Origin: Parcubacteria group bacterium
GTDB taxonomy: Bacteria > Patescibacteriota > Minisyncoccia > Phycocordibacterales > CALRHW01
DNA length: 18,111 nt
Direction of reading: 5' to 3'
NCBI GenBank assembly: GCA_943359555.1
Contig: CALRHW010000008.1
Span: forward strand, 1-18,111
Under the pieces are notes generated by a model that was not told where the DNA came from, did not search any database, and saw only the letters and a program-made list of their open reading frames with translations. Each line of letters opens with the position of its first letter. Position 1 is the first letter of the stretch. The position numbers and the translations under genes are program-made. Positions 1 through 6,980 of this stretch are shown here, piece after piece.

Positions 1-760
1 CATAAGCAAGTTTTGTTTGTACTTCTTTTGCATTATATTTTTCCAATAATTCAACAGCGAGTCGACGCGCCATATACGCACCTGATCTATCTACCTTTGT
101 ATAATCTTTACCTGAAAAAGAACCGCCCCCAATAGTTATTTCTGGTCCATAATTATCTACTATAAGTTTCCTGCCAGATAGACCAGTATCTGCATCAAAA
201 CCCCCACAAGTCCAATGCCCCGCTGGGTTTATAAAATATTCTTTTGCAATAATAATTTTTTTAACAAGCTCTAAAAGCTCGTCATTTTTTGTATTTTGAA
301 AACTTACAACAACATTTGTCACACTACCACCTTCCACCGTGACTTGCGTTTTACCATCAAAAGGATAGCGTTCAAATACTTTCATGCATAGATTTCGAGC
401 TAGTTCATATTCTACGGGCATATAATTTTTTGTCTCTGCGGTGGCATAGCCTTTCATGATCCCTTGATCACCTGCCCCGCCACTATCCACTCCTCGTGCA
501 ATCTCTGGACTTTGAATATCAATATGCACTAAAATTTTAAACCCTTGTCCAACTATTTCTTTTACCAGCATTTCTATATCGGGTTTTGCCATACTTGTTA
601 CCTCACCGTTTATTATAATGAGGTTGTGGCCACCCATCACTTCTATTGCTACACGACTTTTTGGGTCTTCTAAGAGATACGCATCTAAAATACTATCCGC
701 GATAAAATCACAAATTTTATCTGGATGTTTTGGACTCACAAATTCTGCTGTTTTTTTCAT
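1..760 (-). CDS. metK: S-adenosylmethionine synthetase, 3' end outside window
   Basis: Makes S-adenosylmethionine from methionine and ATP in the cytoplasm. The reading frame starts at the ATG at 760 and runs off the window at base 1, giving 253 visible residues. Recognisable MetK signatures in order: SPKHPDKICDFIADSILDA near the N-terminus (methionine/ATP-binding HPDK motif), GAGDQGIMKGYAT in the middle, INPAGHWTCGG, then GGGSFSGKDYTKVDRSGAYM, the phosphate-binding GGGxFSGKD loop. The stretch between the HPDK and GAGDQG motifs is shorter than in Escherichia coli MetK, so this is a compact divergent form. The C-terminal domain lies outside the window. A SAM-I riboswitch directly upstream supports the assignment independently. 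Function is certain at family level; full length cannot be judged. Confidence 0.96.
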   Translation of the reverse strand, partial: MKKTAEFVSPKHPDKICDFIADSILDAYLLEDPKSRVAIEVMGGHNLIIINGEVTSMAKPDIEMLVKEIVGQGFKILVHIDIQSPEIARGVDSGGAGDQGIMKGYATAETKNYMPVEYELARNLCMKVFERYPFDGKTQVTVEGGSVTNVVVSFQNTKNDELLELVKKIIIAKEYFINPAGHWTCGGFDADTGLSGRKLIVDNYGPEITIGGGSFSGKDYTKVDRSGAYMARRLAVELLEKYNAKEVQTKLAY

Positions 761-770
761 TTTTTTAAAT

Positions 771-793
771 AAAAAATTCCTCATAAAGAGGAA
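771..793 (-). terminator. Riboswitch-controlled terminator before metK
   Basis: On the minus strand TTCCTC (793-788), a five-base loop and GAGGAA (782-777) form a stem, followed by six T (776-771). It ends 10 bases before the metK ATG. The 5' arm overlaps the antiterminator at 790-793, so the two structures exclude each other. Confidence 0.85.
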
Positions 794-922
794 AGATAGA
801 TGACTAGTCTTATCTTTCCATAATATTGCTTTCGCAATACTTTGGCTGGATTTAGCACCTTATTATTTCTAATTGGTTGCCGGTGGGTCCTAGAACCAGT
901 GTTCTCGCCACTCTCTTGATAA
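771..922 (-). promoter_or_regulatory. SAM-I (S-box) riboswitch of metK with transcription-attenuation platform
   Basis: Read on the minus strand, the leader carries the S-box core: TTATC-AAGAGAG at 922-911, GGCAACC at 881-875, and AGGTGCTAAATCCAGC. P1 is TTATC (922-918) with GATAA (814-810). P2 is GTGG/CCAC, followed by GA, and returns through a 3-nt bulge and GA, as in a kink-turn. Its loop CTGG (899-896) can form the pseudoknot with CCAG (849-846). P3 and P4 are both capped by GAAA. Downstream, GGAAAGATA (minus 819-811) can pair with TATCTTTCC (minus 798-790) as an antiterminator. That pairing uses the 3' P1 strand and also removes the 5' arm of the terminator at 771-793. SAM binding should therefore favour termination and lower metK expression. 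The regulatory direction is inferred from the pairing logic. Confidence 0.93.
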
Positions 923-944
923 TCAACTATTTAGTTGTAAATTT

Positions 945-953
945 ATTATATCA
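945..953 (-). promoter_or_regulatory. Extended -10 promoter of the metK leader
   Basis: The minus strand reads TGATATAAT, a TGn extension joined to a perfect TATAAT (950-945). No convincing -35 is seen. The start would fall near 938, about 16 bases before the riboswitch P1 helix. Confidence 0.7.
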
Positions 954-970
954 TAATTTTTTAAACAAAC

Positions 971-1004
971 AAAAAAGACCCTCGCTTTAGCAAGAGTCTT
1001 TTTT
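971..1004 (-). terminator. Terminator of the transglycosylase-like gene
   Basis: Minus-strand RNA reads AAAAAAGACTCTTGC, loop TAAA, GCGAGGGTCTTTTTT. The nine inner pairs are complete when two G-U pairs are counted, and a T tract follows. On the plus strand the same hairpin has two mismatches, so it fits the minus direction better. It lies 8 bases after the stop codon at 1012. Confidence 0.85.
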
Positions 1005-1011
1005 GTAATTT

Positions 1012-1542
1012 TTATTCCCAACTCACCCTACTATCAGTACGCATCGCAATCTGATTTGACTTTGTTGAACAATCCCACGAAGGTTTCCAATCTTTAATAC
1101 CATTTTTTTCATAAAGATACCGAGCAAAAGCTGTGTTGCCTTCCGTGCTGTAAATATTATATCCGAGCCTTTTTGCTGTATTAGCATGGTAATATTCATT
1201 TATCTGCATCACACCAACGTCAAAGCGATTTTCTTTACCTCGTAAAACTTTTCCATTGCTATCTGTTTGTCTAAAATGAGACTCACATCGAGCAACTTCA
1301 ATCATAATAGGAAGATCTGCAAAATAGTTTCTAACATAAGCCTCTGTTGATACGTTTTTTTCCGCCTCTTGTTTTTGAGTTGATTTTTCCTCCACAAGTT
1401 GTGGTTGTATGTTTGTAGGAATTTGGACAAGCTGAGCACTTCCCGTATTACCGGTAAGGCTTGCAAGTACCATATAAAGACTAGTTGCTGTCATATTTAA
1501 CATAAATTTGTTTACTTGGATTATGCCTTTCGGTTTATCCAA
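1012..1542 (-). CDS. Exported lytic-transglycosylase-like (SLT-fold) protein
   Basis: A 176-residue protein. Residues 1-36 look like a signal peptide or anchor: basic MDKPK start, hydrophobic stretch about 13-30, then NTGSA as a possible cleavage site. A Gln/Glu/Lys-rich linker follows. Residues about 75-160 resemble a small SLT/lysozyme-like domain: IEVARCESHF with E87 as the likely catalytic glutamate, DVGVMQIN at 108-115, and a Trp/Cys-rich end (DWKPSWDC). C86 and C158 could form a disulfide outside the membrane. Family knowledge suggests peptidoglycan cleavage. The TTG at 1542 was chosen because it keeps the charged n-region and lies a short way below the promoter; an ATG at 1503 would lose it. 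The gene is monocistronic, between its own promoter and terminator. Product moderately sure, start less so. Confidence 0.75.
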   Translation of the reverse strand: MDKPKGIIQVNKFMLNMTATSLYMVLASLTGNTGSAQLVQIPTNIQPQLVEEKSTQKQEAEKNVSTEAYVRNYFADLPIMIEVARCESHFRQTDSNGKVLRGKENRFDVGVMQINEYYHANTAKRLGYNIYSTEGNTAFARYLYEKNGIKDWKPSWDCSTKSNQIAMRTDSRVSWE

Positions 1543-1544
1543 AT

Positions 1545-1566
1545 AAAAAACTCAGCGCTAACTGAG
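1545..1566 (-). other. Hairpin with T tract at the predicted mRNA 5' end
   Basis: On the minus strand CTCAG, a six-base loop and CTGAG are followed by TTTTTT. It lies immediately below the promoter at 1575-1603, so the transcript would begin with this hairpin. It looks like a terminator but is too close to the start for an ordinary one. It may stabilise the 5' end, affect initiation, or terminate read-through from trhO. Confidence 0.55.
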
Positions 1567-1574
1567 ATGTATAT

Positions 1575-1603
1575 ATAATAGCATATCCTGTCTAGTCTGT
1601 CAA
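1575..1603 (-). promoter_or_regulatory. Strong sigma70-type promoter of the transglycosylase-like gene
   Basis: On the minus strand a perfect -35 TTGACA (1603-1598), a 17-base spacer, TGC extension and TATTAT (1580-1575). Transcription should start near 1568. Confidence 0.85.
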
Positions 1604-1662
1604 CGACAAAATGAGTTTTCTGTGGTATAAATACGGCTTAAATACTGGGTTTTATAGCTATT

Positions 1663-2577
1663 TTAGACAACTGACTTGATGCCAGCTTGAACGGTATTTT
1701 CAGTGAAGTATCGTTCCTGACAATTTTGGGAGCAGAAACTGTACCCATTTTGATTATTTTGACAGTTTTCACAGCAAATAAAGTGCCTATGACAGGTATC
1801 AAGAGAGCAGTTTGCATAATTTTCTGAATGTTTTTGACAAATATCGCATTTCCCTATCATCACATGTTTGTCGGGGTCGGTGAAATTCATTACCTTTCGG
1901 TTATCAAATACATATAAAGAACCCCTAAAGTCTTTTCCTGGGTATTTTTCCATATAACTGACGATTCCCCCATTTAGCTGATAAACATCCTTAAAACCCT
2001 CTTTTATGAGCAAAGTAGAGGCCTTTTCGCAACGCACTCCGCCAGTACAAACAGGAACAACTGGCTCGTTTTTTAAATGAGCTATCTGCGCGAGTGCTTG
2101 CGGTAAATCGCGAAAATTTTTGATATCCATGAGTATTGAACCGTCAAAATGTCCAACGCGATACTCATAGTCATTTCGCATATCAATAATATGGAAAGTG
2201 CCGGGCTTTTTTTCTAGCCATTCGTTTAGTTTTTCTGGTGCAAGACGTTTACCTGTTTCTTTTGTAGGATCTAGTTCAACGCCAAAGGCGTCACTCACAA
2301 GGTCGTTCCGCACTTTTATTGAAAGTCTTGGGAAAGCATCTCCCGTGCCGACACTTCTTTTGATATGAGTATCTTTAAAACACTCGTCACTCAGAAAAAT
2401 TTTTAAATAAGCGTCTGTATTTTCTTCTGTGCCCTCAAGAGTTGCATTAATCCCCTCTTTGGCAATTATTATCCGACCCTTCAATCCAAATTTTTCGCAT
2501 AGACGACGTTGCTCGTACATACACGCACGAGGGTCGTCTATGTTTACATATTTATAAAAAAGTAAAATCTTAAACAT
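1663..2577 (-). CDS. trhO: tRNA uridine(34) hydroxylase, rhodanese family
   Basis: 304 residues. TrhO proteins hydroxylate uridine 34 of certain tRNAs, the first step towards 5-(carboxy)methoxyuridine. The N-terminal acylphosphatase-like domain (about 1-95) contains GRIIIAKEGINATLEG. The rhodanese domain (about 120-215) carries the active-site loop CTGGVRCEKA, with C177 as the catalytic cysteine and C183 the second conserved one. After GSLYVFDNR, a tail from about 240 to 290 holds nine cysteines, including CxxC pairs at 244/247 and 269/272, and probably binds zinc. The start is 15 bases after the stop of the adaptor gene upstream on the same strand, so it is probably the last gene of that operon. 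No clear Shine-Dalgarno sequence is seen. A tRNA enzyme behind an export system has no obvious functional link. Assignment very sure. Confidence 0.95.
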   Translation of the reverse strand: MFKILLFYKYVNIDDPRACMYEQRRLCEKFGLKGRIIIAKEGINATLEGTEENTDAYLKIFLSDECFKDTHIKRSVGTGDAFPRLSIKVRNDLVSDAFGVELDPTKETGKRLAPEKLNEWLEKKPGTFHIIDMRNDYEYRVGHFDGSILMDIKNFRDLPQALAQIAHLKNEPVVPVCTGGVRCEKASTLLIKEGFKDVYQLNGGIVSYMEKYPGKDFRGSLYVFDNRKVMNFTDPDKHVMIGKCDICQKHSENYANCSLDTCHRHFICCENCQNNQNGYSFCSQNCQERYFTENTVQAGIKSVV

Positions 2578-2592
2578 TTTTCTAAATTTAAT

Positions 2593-4080
2593 TTATTGAC
2601 CTACTTCTACAGTATCGCCCTCGCCGAGACCAGACAATACTTCAGTCATTCCATCTTGACCAACGATTCCGAGAGTCACTTCAGTTTGCACGGCATTTTC
2701 TCCAGAAACTTTTTGAACATAAGATTTGTTGCCTTTTTTTGTGACTGCAAAAAGTGGTACAGCGACCACCCCGTCCTTTTTACCAGTTTCAATATTGAGG
2801 TTGGCAGTGAGTCCGCTTTTTAATTTTGTGACGTCGCTTTTTATAGCTATTGTCACTTTATAATTTACAACACTGTCTACGATAGTTTCTCCTGGATCAA
2901 TGTATGACACGATGCCAAAAAAAGCTTCGCCTGGGTACGCGTCCATAGTTATAGAAACCGTATTACCGATTACTATTTTACCAATATTCACTTCAGGAAC
3001 GTTTGACTCAATTTCTAGTTTTTTGTCGGAGATAACAGAAACGATTGTTTCACCAGCGGTTACAATTTCGCTAACTTCTACATCTTGTTTTGTAACAACG
3101 CCATCAAAAGACGCGGAAATTTTTGTTTTGGAAATTTGTGATTGAATGTTTTGGATTTGCGCTTGAAACTGGAGAACTCTCGCGCTTTGTGCCGAAATTG
3201 AGTTGGTGCTAGAAATTAATTTTGTCTCACTCGCACGTGCGGTATTGAGCTTTTCACGAGCAGAAATAAGATTCGAAATAATCGTATTTACGCTCGTGCG
3301 CGCAGAAGACGCGTCATTTTTATATTCAGTAAGTGTGGCAGAAACATTGACGTCATAAGTCGTGATCTCGAAAATAACAAATGAAACTTGATCCACGAGT
3401 TCTTTTATTATTTTTAAATGATCCTCTGATCTGCTTTGCACACTGTCTACATTTTCGCTAGATAAACCAGATATTTCCACTTTCCATGTTTGCAATTCTT
3501 TTTCTACCTCCTTTCGTTTGTAATTAATACTTTTTCGTTCGTCAAAAGGAATGCTGAAATATACACCTCGTCCGCCATCTAGTACTGAAGGTTGGAAATT
3601 ATCATTGTTATTTCCTAGATAATCAAAAAACTGGTCAATGCTCTCGCGCACGACGTTGTCTGCTTTTGTATATGAATCAGAAATAACAGCGCGGGCGTTT
3701 GCATTTGCGTCAGAAATAGCGACGTTGTCGGTTAAGTTTGAAGCACGCTCTTCTGCTAGGTCTGCTTGCGCTTTAAGTAAATCCGCCTGAAGTTCACTAC
3801 TATCAAGCAAAATGAGAGTCTGACCTGCCACTACCCTACTACCCACGTCTACGTATGTCGCGGTCACTCTTCCACTCTTTTCAAATCCCAAATCTACAGA
3901 ATCAACCGCTTTTGTTTTCCCTGCGGTGAGTACAGATTGAGTAATATTTTGTTTTTTTATTACGATGTGCGTCGCATTAGCGTTTCCTTTATTAAAAGTG
4001 AAGAAAGCTATAATTGCCAAAACAAGCACTCCCGCACCGATTAAAATATATTGTTTTTTTGTAAATTTTTTGTTTTTCAT
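2593..4080 (-). CDS. Periplasmic adaptor / membrane-fusion protein (HlyD/MacA-like)
   Basis: 495 residues. A short basic N-terminus and one transmembrane helix (about 10-29) anchor the protein, with the rest outside the cytoplasm. The first half of a biotinyl-lipoyl-like domain (VTATYVDVGSRVVAGQTLI, about 72-90) is followed by a long, probably helical hairpin (about 95-320) rich in Ala, Ser and Asn. The second lipoyl half follows (ISASFDGVVTKQDVEVSEIV), then beta-barrel and membrane-proximal domains to the end. In the family such proteins link an inner-membrane ABC transporter to an outer channel or gate the substrate. The start ATG overlaps the ATPase stop as ATGA, so translation is probably coupled. 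No outer-membrane TolC-like gene lies nearby. The helical hairpin is long compared with MacA. Family sure, substrate unknown. Confidence 0.9.
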   Translation of the reverse strand: MKNKKFTKKQYILIGAGVLVLAIIAFFTFNKGNANATHIVIKKQNITQSVLTAGKTKAVDSVDLGFEKSGRVTATYVDVGSRVVAGQTLILLDSSELQADLLKAQADLAEERASNLTDNVAISDANANARAVISDSYTKADNVVRESIDQFFDYLGNNNDNFQPSVLDGGRGVYFSIPFDERKSINYKRKEVEKELQTWKVEISGLSSENVDSVQSRSEDHLKIIKELVDQVSFVIFEITTYDVNVSATLTEYKNDASSARTSVNTIISNLISAREKLNTARASETKLISSTNSISAQSARVLQFQAQIQNIQSQISKTKISASFDGVVTKQDVEVSEIVTAGETIVSVISDKKLEIESNVPEVNIGKIVIGNTVSITMDAYPGEAFFGIVSYIDPGETIVDSVVNYKVTIAIKSDVTKLKSGLTANLNIETGKKDGVVAVPLFAVTKKGNKSYVQKVSGENAVQTEVTLGIVGQDGMTEVLSGLGEGDTVEVGQ

Positions 4081-4757
4081 TTTTTTTGTAAAATATCCGA
4101 AACAATCTCTCCGTCGGAAAGTGTAATCACTCTATCTGTACGACGACTGTATTCTTCTTCGTGCGTCACCATGATTATTGTTTGCCCTTCGCGATGCAAC
4201 TCTTCAAAAGTTTTGAGAACTGCATCTGCAGTTTCTGTATCTAAATTTGCTGTGGGCTCATCGGCAAAAATAATCTGTGGATTGTGCGCTATGGCTCTAG
4301 CAATACTCACGCGCTGTTGCTGTCCTCCAGAAAGCTGACTTGGTAAGTTGGGAAGCTTATCCCCCAAGCCCACTTTTGTCAGAGCCTGCGCGGATTTTTC
4401 TTTTGCAACTGCCTTTGTAAAACCCATCATCAATAGCGGTAGCATAACATTTTCAAGTGAAGAAAGCTCGGGTAAAAGAGCGTAATCTTGAAACACGTAA
4501 CCTAAACGTTCAAGCCGAAACTGGGTTTTTTCACGCGCATTCAGCTCAAAAACAGGAATGCCATCTATAATAACATTTCCAGAATTGGGATCATCTAGAA
4601 GACCGAGCTGGTACAGAAGCGTACTTTTTCCAGAACCAGAGCGTCCAGTTACAGAAAGAAATTGACCTCTCGGTACTTCAAAACTCATGCCTTTTAACGC
4701 GACGAGCTCGGAGTCACCGCTGTGAAAAGATTTTACTAATTTTTCTACTTTGATCAT
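4077..4757 (-). CDS. ABC transporter ATPase, MacB/LolD type
   Basis: 226 residues, the usual size for a single nucleotide-binding domain. Walker A is GRSGSGKST at 38-46, the Q-loop glutamine is Q90 (YVFQDYALLPELS), the signature LSGGQQQR begins at 142, Walker B IIFADEPT at 162-169 and the switch histidine H199. The NLDTETADAV D-loop and the sequence around the signature match the LolD/MacB/FtsE group, which powers mechanotransmission rather than classical substrate import. It lies between its permease (27-base gap upstream) and adaptor (ATGA overlap downstream), so the three should form one complex at the cytoplasmic membrane. Whether it exports peptides, lipoproteins or other molecules cannot be told from the sequence. 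Confidence 0.95.
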   Translation of the reverse strand: MIKVEKLVKSFHSGDSELVALKGMSFEVPRGQFLSVTGRSGSGKSTLLYQLGLLDDPNSGNVIIDGIPVFELNAREKTQFRLERLGYVFQDYALLPELSSLENVMLPLLMMGFTKAVAKEKSAQALTKVGLGDKLPNLPSQLSGGQQQRVSIARAIAHNPQIIFADEPTANLDTETADAVLKTFEELHREGQTIIMVTHEEEYSRRTDRVITLSDGEIVSDILQKK

Positions 4758-4784
4758 GTTTTTATTTAAAATTTTGTGCGTAAC

Positions 4785-6089
4785 CTAGCGTCCTAATATT
4801 GCATCAAGCGTATTTTGCTTCACCACTATTTTTGCCGGAATATATCCAGCAATCAGTGTCGCGATAAACAAAATTCCTGAGCGGATAAGCACACCACTGA
4901 TGGTTGCGACCAAAATACCATCACTAAATGGAAAATCTATTGGATGCAAGCCAACATACGGTTTAAGAAAACCGAAAAGAAATACAACTCCGATAAGCGT
5001 TCCCATAATAGCGTAAAAAAGAGACTGCACAATGTACGCAAACTCAATCGCTGTTGAATGAATACCGATGCCTTTTAAAATTCCGATATATTTTCGGCGT
5101 GTGATGGCATTTATAAAAATCACGATAAAAATAGTAATGGAGGCAACGACAAGTCCGATAGAACTAATAACGTTTCCTAAAATTGCAAAAGTATCTTTAA
5201 TATCTTTCAAAAACTTCGGCACGCCTTCTTCAAACGTCTGCACTTTTGCATACTGACCCACACCGCTTGCAAGCATTGCGTCACGCGCAACGACCGGATC
5301 AGAACCGGGTTTAAGCAAAATAGAAATTTCATTTACGTTGTAGTCACTGCGTCCGAGCAGACCACGGAGCTGTGTGTCTGTCATAAAAACGCGACGACTT
5401 ACTTCGTCCACCTTACTTTTTAAAATTCCTTTTACATAAACTTCGCGGACATTTCCATTTATTTCAATACGCACCTTGTCTCCCACCTCGACATCTGAAA
5501 GTGTTGAAAACCCCGGAGACTCTATCGGTAAATATTTTTTAAGTAGGTTGTGTCCCAAAAGTACTTGGTCATAATCTGTTGCAGTGAGATATTGCCCCTC
5601 CACAATCAAACTTTTTATTCCGGTCACCACATCCTCATCGTCTGGATTTATACCAGCAATAATAGTGCCGACACTATTTACTTTATCGGTGTCTTTTATT
5701 CTAGTTTTATAGTTTGCTTCCACAGTTCCGCTTCCGAGATAGCGAGATGATGTACGCTCTGCCCAAGGCAAACTTTTTGCAACATTTATCACAAAGGGGC
5801 TATTTTTAATATAATTTTTTTCATCAAGCGTGGAAACTATCACGTCACTCAAGTATCTAGTTTTAACTGCATTTACAGAGCCTTCAATAAGGCCAACCAA
5901 GATACCACTCACCACGACAAGATTTAAAAAAGTGAGTGTCATGATAAAAATAATTAGCACCGTCGTCCATTTATTACTTCGGCTGAGTTGTTTGAGCGCC
6001 AAGAAAAAACCGAGTTTTATGGATATAACCGTATGCTTAATTCTTTCTTTAAAAGAAATTTTTCCTGTGCGATATTTGCTCTGATTCAT
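4785..6089 (-). CDS. ABC transporter permease, FtsX/MacB type
   Basis: 434 residues. A cytoplasmic N-terminus with an amphipathic segment leads into TM1 (about 41-68). A large external domain (about 69-290) corresponds to the MacB-type periplasmic domain; it includes SRYLGSGTVEANY and LLGHNLLKKYLP. Three helices close the protein (about 293-325, 345-375 and 388-425), with FINAITRRKYIGILKGIG after TM2, typical of the FtsX coupling region. The last residues PAKIVVKQNTLDAILGR match the usual permease end of this family. It pairs with the ATPase and adaptor encoded just downstream. The ATG is 1 base after the stop of the small membrane protein upstream, pointing to translational coupling. Confidence 0.92.
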   Translation of the reverse strand: MNQSKYRTGKISFKERIKHTVISIKLGFFLALKQLSRSNKWTTVLIIFIMTLTFLNLVVVSGILVGLIEGSVNAVKTRYLSDVIVSTLDEKNYIKNSPFVINVAKSLPWAERTSSRYLGSGTVEANYKTRIKDTDKVNSVGTIIAGINPDDEDVVTGIKSLIVEGQYLTATDYDQVLLGHNLLKKYLPIESPGFSTLSDVEVGDKVRIEINGNVREVYVKGILKSKVDEVSRRVFMTDTQLRGLLGRSDYNVNEISILLKPGSDPVVARDAMLASGVGQYAKVQTFEEGVPKFLKDIKDTFAILGNVISSIGLVVASITIFIVIFINAITRRKYIGILKGIGIHSTAIEFAYIVQSLFYAIMGTLIGVVFLFGFLKPYVGLHPIDFPFSDGILVATISGVLIRSGILFIATLIAGYIPAKIVVKQNTLDAILGR

Positions 6090-6090
6090 A

Positions 6091-6243
6091 TTATTTTTTG
6101 AATTTAGGAAATTTTGCGTAAATTTTAGCGTGAAGATTTTTTGTTTTTTCTGAACGAAAAGAAAGCACGTAGAGACCGAGCAAAAGACAAATTAATCCTG
6201 GAATTATTGGCAAAATAAGTGTTGTTTTTATTTTTTGTTTCAT
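6091..6243 (-). CDS. Small single-helix membrane protein, PGPGW-like
   Basis: A 50-residue frame with start MKQKIKTTLILPIIPG and a basic end, KIYAKFPKFKK. One hydrophobic helix (about 8-27) contains IPGLICLLLGLYVLS, reminiscent of the small PGPGW membrane-protein family, in which PG..xxxLLGL is followed by a short basic tail. The ATG overlaps the stop of the gene upstream as ATGA, and the stop is 1 base before the permease ATG. Both junctions and the conserved-looking hydrophobic pattern argue that it is translated as part of the operon. The function is unknown; its position suggests a small partner of the permease or a general membrane protein. Family match is tentative. Confidence 0.75.
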   Translation of the reverse strand: MKQKIKTTLILPIIPGLICLLLGLYVLSFRSEKTKNLHAKIYAKFPKFKK

Positions 6244-6665
6244 TTGTTTGAATCAGCGGAAAGACCTTTACAATTTTTTGCGGGAGAGTAGCCAGCTTTT
6301 TGCGCTATCGCCCGTGAAGTAAAAGTGATTTTATTTTCTGGGGCAATGTTTTTTGCACCAGGACAACTTGGTAAATGATAAGTTTTACCTTGCTTTGAAG
6401 CGACCACTGCGCCAGCAGAAATTTTTTGTTCTTTTTTGCTCTCGGGAGTAGTTTCGGAAGTAGTTTTTGATGGCTCGGCTGACGCCAAAACTGTCGTTTC
6501 AAATGACCCCAGAACAATGGGTGTCCTTGCATCCCTTAAGGTCGTAAGTCTCCCAAGCTGGAATGAGAATATGAAAACGAGCCCAAAAATAAGGGCAAAA
6601 ACGGCTGTTTTGCCTATAAGTGGGTTTTTATACTTGATTTTTAGGAGATTATCTTTTATACTCAT
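6240..6665 (-). CDS. Membrane-anchored protein with Ada-like zinc-binding domain
   Basis: 141 residues. One N-terminal helix (about 18-37) with a basic flank on the cytoplasmic side, then a Ser/Thr/Glu/Lys-rich linker (about 55-82), then a compact domain (about 86-134): VVASKQGKTYHLPSCPGAKNI, ENKITF, SRAIAQKAGYSPAKNCKGL. The H97-x3-C101 and C132 arrangement and the AGYxPAxNCKG end resemble the metal-binding N-terminal region of Ada, often seen as a stand-alone or anchored module in CPR proteins. There is no methyltransferase domain, so DNA repair is unlikely; a role outside the membrane is inferred from topology. It is the first gene of the export operon, with a promoter 20 bases above its ATG. 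Confidence 0.8.
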   Translation of the reverse strand: MSIKDNLLKIKYKNPLIGKTAVFALIFGLVFIFSFQLGRLTTLRDARTPIVLGSFETTVLASAEPSKTTSETTPESKKEQKISAGAVVASKQGKTYHLPSCPGAKNIAPENKITFTSRAIAQKAGYSPAKNCKGLSADSNK

Positions 6666-6694
6666 TTGACTGATATTTTAACAGATTATATATA
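6666..6694 (+). promoter_or_regulatory. Promoter of rpmA
   Basis: TTGACT (6666-6671), a 17-base spacer and TATATA (6689-6694). Only 11 bases separate the -10 from the ATG at 6706, so the mRNA leader would be about 5 bases. It overlaps the divergent promoter at 6685-6712. Confidence 0.7.
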
Positions 6695-6712
6695 AATAAC
6701 ATAGTATGGCAA
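6685..6712 (-). promoter_or_regulatory. Promoter of the export operon
   Basis: On the minus strand TTGCCA (6712-6707), a 16-base spacer and a perfect TATAAT (6690-6685). Its -35 lies inside the first codons of rpmA, and its -10 overlaps the rpmA -10, so the two promoters probably compete. The start would be near 6678, about 13 bases before the ATG at 6665. Confidence 0.7.
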
Positions 6713-6978
6713 CCAAAAAAGCCGGCGGGTCAACCAAAAACGGCAGAGATTCAAATCCAAAATACCTCGGTGTCAAAATCACTGCGGGAGGAGTAGCAAA
6801 AGCTGGCTCTATTATAGTGCGCCAAAGAGGTACAGATGTGCTTCCTGGCCGAAACGTGGGAATGGGAAAAGACCGCACACTTTTTGCTCTAAAAGATGGT
6901 ATCGTAGAATTTGCAAAAACTCGCAAAACTCATTTTGACAACTCTTTCAAAATTAAAAAGATTGTGCATGTTGGTTAG
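6706..6978 (+). CDS. rpmA: 50S ribosomal protein bL27
   Basis: 90 residues, normal length. It begins MATKKAGGSTKNGRDSNPKYLGVK, the conserved glycine-rich N-terminal arm that reaches the peptidyl-transferase centre, without the cleaved leader found in Firmicutes L27. GSIIVRQRGTDVLPGRNVGMGKDRTLFAL is the diagnostic core. In most bacteria rpmA follows rplU directly; here rplU is about 6.7 kb away on the other strand. Assignment certain. Confidence 0.98.
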   Translation: MATKKAGGSTKNGRDSNPKYLGVKITAGGVAKAGSIIVRQRGTDVLPGRNVGMGKDRTLFALKDGIVEFAKTRKTHFDNSFKIKKIVHVG

Positions 6979-6980
6979 GT

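Noticed and set aside
6678..6926. 82-codon minus-strand frame opposite rpmA
   Set aside because: Antisense shadow of a certain ribosomal protein gene.
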